NCBI GenBank assembly: GCA_030704615.1
Contig: CM060732.1
Coordinates: 75,559,053-75,623,052 of the forward strand
Origin: Takakia lepidozioides
Taxonomy: Eukaryota; Streptophyta; Takakiopsida; Takakiales; Takakiaceae
Length of the DNA: 64,000 bases
Direction of reading: 5' to 3'
The notes below the pieces were generated by a model. That model was not told the DNA's origin. It made no database searches and saw nothing but the letters and a program-made list of their open reading frames with translations. Position numbers and translations under genes: made by a program. Shown one piece after another: positions 25,126-35,470 of this stretch (position 1 is the first letter of the stretch; the number at the start of each line of letters is the position of its first letter).

Positions 25126-26356
25126 CTACTCTAGAGCAAGAGCAAAACACTTTGCCATGAATTTATCCTCAAACGCACTCCCATCGTAATGACTGCCACC
25201 ATTGATTTTGTGTGCTATCTTACCAACAGCAAATGTTTCGGAAGCCATGCTCTGGGTGGCCTTCGCGGTGTGCCATCCACCAAATTGTTTGTTGCCGCAT
25301 GGACCATAGCAATCTTTGGCGCCACCCACCAACGCCGATGCAATTCCTCCTTCATTTTATTGGTAGTTTCAAAAAGATATGGAGATATCTTCGCTGCCTC
25401 CGTGGAAGTTGTCATTCCCCAATCACACACCCCGATGTACACCTGGTCGGTACTATCCGGGAAATGCAACAAAATATTACTCGGTGAAAGGTCATTGTGC
25501 ATGATGTGGTTCTTATGAACACTATCCATAATGCTCAATAGTGCCCAAGCCAATTTACTCTGGTGGCGGCGGTAACGAACCAAACGGTTCACCTGCTCCT
25601 GTTCTTGCTCGGTCCAATGCTTTGCCAACACCTCCCTGTTATCCACCCGGCTCCCAAATCGTTCGTCACTCTTCCAAACATCACGTAGGGAACCCCCATT
25701 CCACCACAATGTGTAACCCTCCAAGTTCCGTGGATGAACACATATATATCTTATAATCCCATGATGTGCGAATCGCACAGCCATGGCCTCTTCAAAATGT
25801 TGCCTCCTAGCAAGATGAGGATCTTTCTCCTTAGGTGTTTTCCCCGCCAATTTGCCAATTAACATTAATTTGGATATCACCCGCAATTCGTACCTTACGA
25901 ACTCGTCCGAACCCCCCCCTCCCGTGGTGCATCCAACTGCTCCACCATTGCATTTGAACTGAGGTACAACAATGCCACTCCCTCTCCAGGAATGCTGTCG
26001 GGCTGCCTTCGTGTCAGTGACTTGGTGCAGCGTTTTCCGTGGGCCTTCGCTGAATCCGCCCACCAGCCTCGCACAAACAAGTCCTTCTCCCAAGCCGGCA
26101 TCGGACCGCTTGTCGTTTGTTTCACCATCGAACCAATAAACTGCTTGAGATTCCATGTGATGTCGCCCGCTCGATGTTCCACCCATTGGTCGAACTTGCG
26201 CTTCTCCCTCTCCTCTGTCCACTTCTCCCCGGCCAAAGCTTCCCGGATTTTTTGCTCCATCCGCAGTTCAAACTTGCAGAATCCATCGTGTCCATGCCGG
26301 ACATACGCACTATGCAAGTACATCATGCTCTTCTCCGGGTCTGCAAAAATAAACAT
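25126..26356 (-). pseudogene. Kinase-like protein, broken by frameshifts
   Basis: Minus strand. The N-terminal part (26356 to about 25900, frame ending at 25895) starts MFIFADPEKSMMYLHS. The frame changes at a run of nine C (about 25912-25920) and continues in the 25215-26222 frame. There the catalytic loop reads HNDLSPSNILLHF in place of HRDLKxxN, and the metal-binding loop reads CDWGMT in place of DFG. After a second slip near 25320 the remainder (25332-25126) carries SETFAVGKIAHKI, like kinase subdomain IX, preceded by WWVAP (APE region). The two Asp residues and the Asn are kept, so an active ancestor is possible. It converges on the RING ORF, 447 bases away. A homopolymer sequencing error could explain the first shift. 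Confidence 0.55.
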
Positions 26357-26639
26357 GAGCAGAGCATATTTGGGGAATATTCCCTCGTTTCAGACCCTGT
26401 GGAGCTGCATTTCGGCATTTTTTGCAGTTAAAATATCCAAGATGTCCCCGGATAATAGGATATTGGAGGCAGGTTCGGATGCGTACGTAGGTTCGGGGGT
26501 TCTCCTAAATCTGGAAGTCGGTGTCGACTTCCACAATACTCTGGCCTTCCAAACAAGTCATGGGGCTACCACAGGAATAGGCCTTCCTTGTATAACCGTG
26601 GACAAATTTGACCATTTCATGATGACGGACAGTCCATTT

Positions 26640-27010
26640 CCGAGAAGTCAGCACAGACTTTAGCTGCCTATTTTATACCTGCTATCTATTATATAAGTTT
26701 AATATGTATGTACTTAATGTTATGAGCTTTTTAATTTTCCAGAAGTTGCAGTTGAGAAGTCTGCACAGACTTGTCGGATGCCATACTGTTATATACTATA
26801 AGTCTGCACAGACTTACCAATTCCCATCCCACCATGAAATGCATTCGGCATGACTTTCCAGCTTCAAGCACACTACCTCGGTGAACGTCATAAAATAGAA
26901 AAATACCAAAAAAAAAATTGATCTTGCAATTTCTGAACAAGGAGCAAAAACAAACTAGAAGAACATTCGGAAAGTCAGAGACTGCTCATCGGTAAGTCGG
27001 CACAAACTTG
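26640..27010. repeat. Scattered AAGTCTGCACAGACTT-type palindromes
   Basis: Four copies of the palindrome (or near copies) occur at about 26647, 26757, 26800 and 26992. The same 16-base core lies at the heart of the tandem array at 28118-29212. Such scattered-then-clustered sites resemble the subterminal transposase-binding repeats of CACTA elements; that is an inference. Confidence 0.6.
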
Positions 27011-27270
27011 CAAAATAGTACAAGATCCTTTCTGACAAGTGGCAATAGACGTATGGAATGAATTTTACTGTTTTTTAAAGAATGATCAGTGGAACGAAAA
27101 GCGGTGCATCCACAACATAAGGTGATATCGCAGGCAAATGCTCCTCATCTTCCCTCGCAGAAGGACGCCTCTGATCATGTTATTTCAACCATACGCAGGG
27201 ATCATTACAAAGGATTGCACTGACCTCGTTCATACTCAAAGTAGGATAATTAATTGTGGGGCTGTCAGCA

Positions 27271-28136
27271 CTACAGCGGAGATGCCGAAGAAAAATTCAG
27301 TATATGTGATTGTAGTGGGTGTACCCTTCTTTGCAGATTACGCATCTTCACAAAGTCGGGACATGTGCACTCCGGGTAAATGCCAATTGAGACGTAATAA
27401 ACCATCCCATTGGTTGTTGAGCCTGAAGTACTGCTGGTGTACACTCTTCCCATCCCCGGTCGAGGAACATCACGGAAGTTCTGAACGATACCTCGCAGTG
27501 ACATCGCCAATCCCACCTTCGTCGAAGGTGCTTTTTTCGGTTATATTGCTTGCCCCATCTGCTCTTGGGGTAATAGTCCTGATTATGATGAGCTCCGGGT
27601 TGTTGGGCACCAACGTCCTCCTCCATGTGAAAACATGGGATATCATCCCTCGGGACCAGGCAAAACCCGGCTGCATCCAATGAGTTAACTTCCCTTAGTC
27701 AAATAAGTTCCTGGCTGCATCAGAGGCCATACCTGTGGTGGCTCTGGTTTGTCCTTCGCATCTCGGTGGACTCCCCCATGAACACACTGTTGAATGTCAT
27801 GAGGACAAACTAGTACTCATGCAATTTCTTATGTGCAAAAACTGGGTTGTGGCACATTCCGATGTACTTCAGAGCTGGAATGCCAGATGATTTTGAAGGA
27901 CAAATCTGATGCTTATAGGGCTGCCCACTGTCAACACGAATACCCCAACATTGGGCACATGACAAGTCCGTTGTTCTTGCAATATGCCAATTTGCAGTGG
28001 ACACTGAGGTCTCCAACACTGGTTTTTTGTACTGCTTTGGAATACTGTTGTAGTTGGTCCGTGCCATGTCGTCATCCTCATCCAGGTGCTCCACATGCAC
28101 TCGGGAGCCACCTGCACAGGAATTATCCGTTTTCAC
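27271..28136 (-). pseudogene. SWIM zinc-finger fragment (MULE-like), frameshifted
   Basis: Minus-strand frames give YYVSIGIYPECTCPDFVKM at about 27350-27410, the C-x-C part of a SWIM zinc finger as found in Mutator-like transposases and related proteins. Upstream frames (28136-27810 and 27680-27348) are continuous only if frame slips are allowed. The C-x-H half of the finger is not intact after KM. No MULE catalytic domain was seen, so the assignment to a MULE is tentative; a SWIM-domain host gene relic is the alternative. Confidence 0.4.
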
Positions 28137-29212
28137 ACAGGCATTGTGCCTTTCTCACGCGATGCACGTGTCGCGTAGGCACCCATTAGGGGTAGATCAG
28201 CCGGAAAGTCTGCACAGACTTCCGAAATTATCCATTTTCAGGCACTGCGTGTGTCATTTTCAGGCAATGCACGTGTCACATAGGCACCCGTTGGGGTAGA
28301 TCAGTCAGGAAGTCTGGATAGACTTCCCGGAATTATCATTTTTAGGCATTGCGTGTGCCATTTTCAGGCGATGCTACACCCGTTGGGGGTAGATCAGCCG
28401 AGAAGTCTGCACAGACTTCCCCGGAATTATCCATTTCCAGGCATTGCGTGTGCCATTTTCAAGCGATGCACGTGTCGCGTAGGCACGCGTTGGGGGAGAT
28501 CAGCCGGGAAGTCTACACATACTTCCGGAATTATCCGTTTCCAGGCACTGTGTGTGTCATTGTCAGGCGAAGCACATGTCGCGTAGGCACCTGTTGGGGG
28601 TAGATCAGCCGGGGAGTCTCCACAGACGTTCCGGAATTCTCCGTTTCCAGGTACTGCGCGTGCCATTTTCAGGCGATGCACGTGTCGCGTAGGCACCCGT
28701 TGGGGGTAGATTAGCCGGGAAGTCTGCACAGACTTCTCGGAATTATCCGTTTTCAGGCACTGCGCGTGCCATTTTCAGGCGATGCACGTGTCGCGTAGGC
28801 ACCCGTTGGGGGTAGATCAGCCGGGAAGTCTGCACAGACTTCCCGGAATTATCCATTTTCACGCACTGCGTGTGCCATTTTCAGGCGATGCACGTGTCGC
28901 ATAGGCACCCGTTGGGGGTAGATTAGCCGGGAAGTCTGCACAGACTTCCCGGAATTATCCGTTTTCAGGCACTGCATGTGTCATTTTCAGACGATGTTGC
29001 AGCCGTTGGGAATAGATCAGCCAAAAAGTCTGCACAGACTTCCTGGAATTATCCGTTTGCAGGCATTGCATGTGCCATTTTTAGGCGATGCTGCACCCGT
29101 TGGGGGTAGATCAGCCGGGAAGTCTACACAGACTTCCCGGAATTTTCCATTTTCAGGCACTGCGTGTGCCATTTTCAGGCGATGCACGTGTTGCGTAGGC
29201 ACATGTTGGGGG
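28118..29212. repeat. Tandem array of ten ~105-bp palindrome-bearing units
   Basis: Ten units are recognised by the palindrome AAGTCTGCACAGACTT or a variant at about 28206, 28310, 28402, 28508, 28613, 28718, 28824, 28931, 29023 and 29118. The period is 104-107 bases, and 92-95 in three units. The short units lack a 13-base block with CACGTGTCGCGTAGG. Each unit also has GGCACTGCGTGTGCC and a GTTGGGGGTAGATCAGCC word. The last unit is cut at GTTGGGGG, where a CACTA terminus begins. ORFs in this array are by-products of the repeat. There are no unique spacers, so it is not CRISPR-like. Confidence 0.93.
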
Positions 29213-29700
29213 CACTACTAGATAAACCGGTTTTTTTAACGGCTCTTCTCACACATTTTGGTGTGAAAAGAGCTCGAGTTTACACACCCCCCCTGGTGTT
29301 AGGTTAACCCAGTCCTTTGCACCACATGTGAACTTTCTTGGTCCTATGAAAAGAACCATCTCACCCTGAACTCGCACCTGATGTGGCTATAGGTTTAGGT
29401 GGCTCTTTTGACGGATATTTTGACGGCCGTTTTGACTGGTCAATTCAACTACTATTTTGACTAAGTAATCTTAATGGTCTTTCTACGGTACTTATTACAC
29501 CTCGTTGCCACCATGTCTGCCACATGTATGTCAAAGGGAATGCCACGTAATAGAGTCCATCAGAATTATTAAATAAATAATAGATATTAAGGGCTCTTCT
29601 TACGGCTTCTCTCACACAGATTTAACACCAGGTTCAAATCGTGGTGTGAACGCAATGACACTAGTGTGAACACTGTCACATCCACTGTTCTGTTCCTATT
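29213..29700 (+). mobile_element. CACTA-type terminus with subterminal repeats
   Basis: The sequence starts CACTACTAGATAAACCGG at 29213, immediately after GGG of the interrupted array unit. This is the canonical start of a CACTA transposon inserted into the array. Within the first 70 bases GGCTCTTCTCACAC faces its inverted form GTGTGAAAAGAGC, and GGCTCTTC recurs at about 29592, in keeping with subterminal repeats. No transposase was found and the opposite end (CCGG...TAGTG) was not located, so the right limit is open. A (TTG)n tract at 29758-29786 follows. Confidence 0.6.
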
Positions 29701-30337
29701 GGACGAAAAGTAAATAATTATTATTTATTGACAAATACTAAAATGAATAGTCATATTATTATTGTTGTTGTTGTTGTTGTTGTTGTATAGATATTCTTAT
29801 AATAAATGGGATAGCACCCCCAAAGCCATTGGCTGCTTGATTTAATATTTAATATATTATTATTTTAGAATTATTATTTGTTTTGTTTTATTTAAATAAA
29901 AACTTACTTAAAATAGGGGATAATATTTGTATTATTAACCACATTGACCAGTAGTAATGTTATTAATATTAAACATAGCAAGCAACCAGCAAAATACCAC
30001 ATTTATGTCTACACAAGGAAAATTTGGCTTGATGTGGGAAAATGAAGTTGCCTTTGAACAAGGGGATCTTGTGATCATACATGAGAATAGCAAGACCATC
30101 AATTCAAAAAATACGGTTCACATGAGAAGAGCTGTTTTGTTCACCTGGCTCAGCAACCCTCAATCCATAAAAAAAACTAAACTAAACTAAACTTGTAGCA
30201 CCTTCAATATCACGCGTGTTTAAGAAACTTTTCAGACCATAAGGTGGAACTTCCCTGCGTGTCACCCAATGTGGTATGATTAGGGGTAACAGAGTAGTCC
30301 GGGTACGGCAACACAACCTCTGAAATCATGACCAATT
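29701..30337. other. AT-rich stretch, no gene recognised
   Basis: It holds a (TTG)n microsatellite (29758-29786) and an AT-rich segment. A plus-strand ORF of 77 codons (29957-30190) has no recognised domain. The stretch may belong to the CACTA-type element that starts at 29213. Confidence 0.4.
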
Positions 30338-31579
30338 TCACATGGATACGGTAATAGTTGCTTTCGGAAAGCCAGCAATATATCCCACACCTGCCCTTCT
30401 TTTTGGTGCACAAGGATCAAACAATAACACCTTGTCGCCGATCTGAAACTGCAACAAAAACCTGATTCCCGTATCAATCGAACCCTGGAGAACAGAGACT
30501 GACAGCTTGGCACTCCTGCAAAATGGCATTGAAGTTCTTCCAGCAAACACCCCAACCCTACCTATTGCAGTACTTCCAATTCTGAATTGCATTTGCTTGT
30601 CTCTATACTCCATGCTGACATGATCAAAGGTGGAACGGTGCCATACCTAGTTGATAGCAGGTTATGCATGGTCAGCATGGTTGTGGTAGGACGATGTCAC
30701 AAAACTACCTTTGTAGGTTGCTGGGCCTGCAACTATGTGGCGATACATAGGGGGTGTATTGATCCAGCATCAGACAAGGAAAACAAATTGCACAAGGGAA
30801 CTACTTACACTGTGCAGATTTTGTTGGTCACCCTATGGGTCAGTCAGATCCACTGTGGTTGTAGTCTGATTGATAGCACATATTGTACTCTCCCTGCCCA
30901 TTGAACGCTTCACTAGTTTCACCATCTGCATATTGAATGACACAATGATAAAAAAAAATTAGAATAGCACGAATGACACACAATGTGAAATAGCATTAAC
31001 AATAAAAATCCACCCACGCGCCCAAGCATTGAAACTTTTGCTCTCACCTTTCGTTGATTATGCTTTGTTGTTGCATTGGGAGGCAAAAGTCGTTGGAACT
31101 CTGGCAACAGGAAGCCCTGGTTCGGATGCCTTTGCAGATTGTTGTGATCCACTACCCATGGCTACGCTCTTGAACAAGTAGTTGGGCTGCCCATATCTGT
31201 ATGGGTGCCCTGACACATACTCAGGGATGTGTGCAGCCTTGGATACACCCTCTAACCAAGGCATTAATTCTTTCATAAGCCTCTTGCAGTTTGGCTGATC
31301 CCTCAACTTCCATGGATATGGGAAGATGCAATTATTTGCAAGGTTGGGTAAGCAAGTGAGTGGGGAATCGTCCACCAACAAAGTATTGGTTGGATTGTAA
31401 TGGCTGTAGTCCTTCCAGAACTTACATAAGTTCTTGTACATGATAGTTTTAGAAGGATTGACAAGGTCCACCATTCCCACAGGCTGGTCACAATAGTCTT
31501 GGTGAAGCACCACCTTTGGCTGTTTCCCACGAAACAAACTTGGTGTACGTCCAGTCTCCTTCTCCTGTGATTGCAACAA
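30338..31579 (-). pseudogene. FCP1/NIF-type phosphatase-like fragment
   Basis: Minus-strand frame 31579-31058 contains KTIMYKNLCKFWKDYSHY, NTLLVDDSPL and ANNCIFPYPW, then an EYVSGHPYRYGQPNY end. This is the C-terminal half of the FCP1/NLI-interacting-factor phosphatase fold (HAD class, DDSP motif), found in small CTD phosphatases. An AG acceptor precedes the segment at about 31567. The N-terminal DxDxT catalytic motif was not found, so no active enzyme can be claimed. Downstream on the same strand, 30613-30338 encodes FQIGDKVLLFDPCAPKRR, unrelated in family and perhaps another module. The whole is probably a decayed gene or transposon-borne sequence. Confidence 0.5.
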
Positions 31580-31725
31580 ACTTGCAAGTGTAAATGACTA
31601 GCATAGCACCCTGCCAACAGTAAAGAATTATCTAGGATAGCATCAATGACTCCCCCTCAATAAGAGTGCTTAGTTTCTTGCTGGCACCCAACTCTGAGAA
31701 GGCCCCCAAGTAGTAGCGATGTGCA

Positions 31726-34037
31726 CTAATTCCATCCATATAGGAATAGACTCTGAGCTCCAGCCAAAAAAACCCAACACAGAAAGTTTGTCAATGCAAA
31801 ACAATGTGGGAACTTCCTACGTTGTAAGAGAAGTATACCAGTCGTGCTACAACACCGTTGATTCCACTGCGACCCAATCGAGATGTATTCTTCACACATC
31901 CCCGCCCCTTGACACCATTTGCCTGGAATTTCTTGAAATCTGTGGAACCCCAACTAACAACTAGTTGTCTTGTCTGGCACATGATGGGGTTTGGGCAGCC
32001 CCACACTATAGTAATTTTTGAACAGCTTATTTCGTTGGTACTTGAGCTGCCCGCAAATTGTTTTTGTAATAGCCTTTATGTTAAGACCAGGAGGTCCATA
32101 TTCCCAATCTGAAGCCAATATCTCCATGATCTTTTCAATTAAGTGTAATGGTTGATCCTGAGCATACAATGACTAGTCCAACAAACGTTGACACTGCCCT
32201 CGCAGAGCTGTCATCCACTGGTTCCGAGCAGGACCTTCAGGGTTTCCAAGTTCATCACAAGAAATGAAAAATTTCCTCCTCCAAACAGCCACATTTTGAG
32301 CAGCCTGGTCTCTCAAATCTTTGCAAGTGCCCTTCTTTCCCTCCTTAAAGCATTTTTGCGTTCTACAGGAGTCACACCTGATGTCCCCCCAGGAGTAAGG
32401 CTGGAATCCTGCAAGGTTTCAGCAGTACCTTGCATGTTACCACCTTCACTCTATTGTGGCTGGACTGATGTCTCCCACCCCACAGGATGATGCGGAGAAG
32501 ATGCATCCTCGGTCTGTTTCAGAATGCCTTTCCCTTTCAGGGTATTAGGTGTACCTGGAGATGTTGGATAAAGAGGTGGCCGCGGTGCAGTGAAGCTTGA
32601 AGGTGCCGGCTGTTGTACTCCACTGTAGTTGGATGCTGAAGGTTGGTGGCCACCATACTGGACCTCCCCCTGGTGTGGTCTTGCAGGGCTGGTAGGATAG
32701 AGGGAGGAAGTAGGTTGGTTGTACATAGGGCGAGGAGGATACATACTATGAGGATGCATTCCATAATGGTGGATACCCACCTTGACTAGGATCATGCATT
32801 GGAGCGCCGGCAGGTGGAGCAAAAGAATTGTAATTATTGCACTGAGGATCATTGTTTGGAGGTTGATAGTGAGGATACGGCATGTGCCCATGCAGATTAT
32901 ACCCTGACATGGCAGGATACTGCGGGTATATAGGCGGATACGAGGGAGGAGCCGATACTGGTGGATACAAGGGAGCTGGAACGTCAGTCTGTGGAGTAGG
33001 CGGGGCTGGTTTTTCGTAAGTTGGAACATATGCACCACTCATCACAGCAGCTGGCGCAATAGTTGGTGCACACTTCGCAAGAGTAAGAGACTTATGCTCG
33101 TTCGCATCCTTCCCTGCAATTCCCTTCCTTTTTTTGACTGAACTCTACACACATCGCTCAACATAAACATGAGAAACAATATAATTCTCATACTTGTCCA
33201 CTCGAACATGCATGAATTCCAGAAGCAACTGTAACAATGCTTCATTGTGATCTAAACTGGGGCTGGAAACCCATACATAAATGTTAAAGGTGCCCAGAAT
33301 GCTGACCCAAAAATCTCTGAAGTCGGAGGGAGTGAACTTTCCAAACTTGAGAGGCCCAGACTTCTGTAATATTCCATACATGGCATTGTGTCTGTACCTC
33401 TGTTCAACATATTCAAAATTTCAGGCTGAGGCTTGGGTTATATTCGAACAATCCCTAAATTTGTCCAAAGAGGTACTCAAAAGGAAAAAGAGGCAACATT
33501 TATATACCATCATGAAGGAGAGTCAAGCATACCATAAGAGTACCAGCACTCACATTGCTGAAAACAAAGGCACATGGTCCATAAGTTGAATTGGCAAAGA
33601 GATGTTGGAGGGTTTAGGGGTAAGGACTTCAAGTGCCTCTAGTGCTGCACTGTCTATCTGGCTTTGTTGCAATCCCTCTTTCCTCTCTATTTGTTGTTCA
33701 AAGGTATTCTTCCCGCCCTGAATTTAAATTTCAGTCTAGTGTCGAGGGTGGGTAAAACCTTGAGGTCATCCCATGTCACAGATTGGAAACAAGTTCAGGG
33801 AAGTTTTCAGCCTAACTTCATTTTCATCAGAGAATTTCTTGCAACATACATAGCTTTGGACACTATAGCCTCTAAGTCAGATTTATTCAACAGGGTCAAG
33901 ACTTGCGGGCTGAGATTCACATCCTTGAGAATCTCTTCTATTCTCTTCCGCCATGACTTAGCCTGTTTGACAGGGTGATCCTGCTTCCAAGTCGTCGGGA
34001 GCTTAAGGGATGCCAAACTCACCCCGAACAACCACAT
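31726..34037 (-). pseudogene. Decayed minus-strand coding region with proline-rich segment
   Basis: Protein-like frames follow each other on the minus strand. 34037-33807 is charged and helical and includes SWRKRIEEILKDVNLSP. 33381-32746 is one frame broken only by a TAG near 33145; it reads FWVSILGTFNIYVWVSS and then a Pro/Tyr-rich stretch (PPSYPPIYPQYP). After a frame slip near 32750 the Pro-rich reading continues to about 32451. Then come WRRKFFISCDELGNPEGP, DQPLHLIEKIMEILASDWEYG (across another TAG near 32172) and a GVKGRG...RSGINGVVARLV segment (about 31960-31800). I do not recognise the family. Amino-acid-like composition kept across several stops suggests one long ancestral ORF. It may have been joined with the FCP1-like segment downstream. 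Confidence 0.4.
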
Positions 34038-34599
34038 TGGCTATTTTGGAGCATGCTGACATGCACTCCGTAAGCACCCCACTTGAATGGATTCTAGAGA
34101 CTTTGCAATAGAGACTGAGAGATAAATGTACTCATGAGACCAACTTAGTACCCACTGTAGTCGGTGTAGAAATGAAGGGCAAAGATCTCTATGGTTTTAA
34201 GCAAGCACTGGTTTGCTTTAAGTAAAGGCTAAGGCTGACTAGGAGGTCACTGACTTACAGTCCACATGCTAGCACAAATGTCGGTTTCCTGGAAATCCCA
34301 GTATGACAGTACAGTTAATATGAATATTGTTCAGTGATGTCTGTCACTATGAAGAAAAGTGGTTTTTTGAAGGGTTTTCTAACAAACCCCACCACCCACC
34401 CCAATCACCCAGAAGTGTGAAACAAATCAGGAGCAAGACTGGTTTAGGAGAAGGGGTGATGGTGCCTTGCAATGCAAGGCTGTTTTGTCCTTGTTTTAAA
34501 ATAAAAAAAAAACTTTCTGATCTGGTCAAGTCCTGACAGATCCTTCCTTGTTGTAACAAGACAAGCCCTATCTCTCTCCCTCCCTCCGTTTTGTTGCGT

Positions 34600-34650
34600 C
34601 CAAACTGGTGGTGGGATATGGCCACAAGGCTATGGCAAAAACGTCTTATG
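34600..34650 (+). repeat. Dispersed repeat, tail only (copy C)
   Basis: The words GGCCACAAGGCTATGG and GTCTTATGAGT match the right end of the dispersed repeat copies A (about 1537-1573) and B (about 35419-35460). It sits just upstream of the pentapeptide exon. Confidence 0.5.
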
Positions 34651-34679
34651 AGTTCATTCTCTCTCCTCCCTCTCTGCAG

Positions 34680-34817
34680 GAAGACAGAGCATGCGAATGA
34701 AAATTTCAGGAGGGCAAACTTCACATCAGCTGACAGGAGGGAGTCAAACTTCAGTGGAAGCAACTTCAATGGTGCCTACCTTGAGAAAGCTGTTGCTTTC
34801 AGAACTAATTTTCATGG
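34680..34817 (+). pseudogene. Orphan exon of thylakoid-lumen pentapeptide protein (TL20.3-like)
   Basis: Between a CTCTGCAG acceptor and a GTACGTG donor the translation reads ENFRRANFTSADRRESNF then SGSNFNGAYLEKAVAF. These are A(D/N)LXX-type pentapeptide repeats closely like plant TL20.3 thylakoid lumenal proteins, which sit in the chloroplast lumen and have no known enzymatic role. Phase and length (about 46 residues) fit one internal exon. No transit-peptide exon upstream and no continuing ADLSD-type exon downstream were found within the neighbouring 1-2 kb, where repeat copies B and C sit on either side. It is therefore a gene fragment, or an exon of a gene with very long introns. Confidence 0.62.
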
Positions 34818-35059
34818 TACGTGTCGTCACATAACTTGTATCTATCATTTATGTGCACTATGATATACAAGTGTAGAAATAAACATTAACCCACCCTTCT
34901 GTCTGTATTCTCTCGACAAAGTTAGGCATAAAACTTTCCTGAACTTGTTTCAAGAATGTGACATGGGTGAGGACCTTAAGGATGATCTGAAGGGCCTACC
35001 TACCGTCGGCACTAGACTCAAACCCAAGGCAGGGAGTTTTTGAACAGTAAACAGAATGG

Positions 35060-35470
35060 AGAGAGGTAAGGGAGATTGTCAATGTCGGGTATGCAGGTGG
35101 CCTGAAGACAATATCCATTTCCTGATACAATATCCGGGGTACTCTCATCAGAGAGTGACCCTCTTCAGGACCATCAAGAACATTGTCCATGCACCTCTAT
35201 TCACCAACTGAAATCTCGAGGCCGAGCCTAAAGCCCTGGCCCTGTTGTGGTCTAATTGGTGGGTAGCTCACACATAGGAGATTGATGCGCTAGTGAAGGG
35301 TTTTCTAGAGAAGATCTGGAAAGCCCAAACTAATTGTTTATATGAGTAAGTCCCACTACTGGAGTAAGGCCCTCAAAAAGGTGTTCCATCTTGTTTTGCC
35401 CAACTGGGCGTGGGGTCTATGGCCACAAGGCTACAACACACATCATCTTGTGAGTACATCAAACACAGTT
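35060..35470 (+). repeat. Dispersed repeat, copy B, RT-tail-like
   Basis: Second full copy of the repeat at 1213-1580. The plus-strand translation shows CQCRVCRWPEDNIHFLIQYP followed by YSHQRVTLFRTIKNI, a Cys cluster plus His arrangement seen in zinc-binding tails after reverse transcriptase. It is then broken by a TGA after LFTN and a TAG after AHT. It lies 240 bases after the pentapeptide exon. Confidence 0.6.

Noticed and set aside
28054-28603. ORFs of 77-84 codons in the array
   Set aside because: They are periodic by-products of the tandem repeat and shift frame when the unit length changes.
28118-29212. CRISPR-like array
   Set aside because: Units are contiguous repeats of about 105 bp without unique spacers, in a eukaryotic transposon-rich context.
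33145-33381. N-terminal half of the FCP1 phosphatase domain (FNIYVWVSS)
   Set aside because: The similarity is short, the DxDxT motif is absent, and a proline-rich segment separates it from the DDSP segment.
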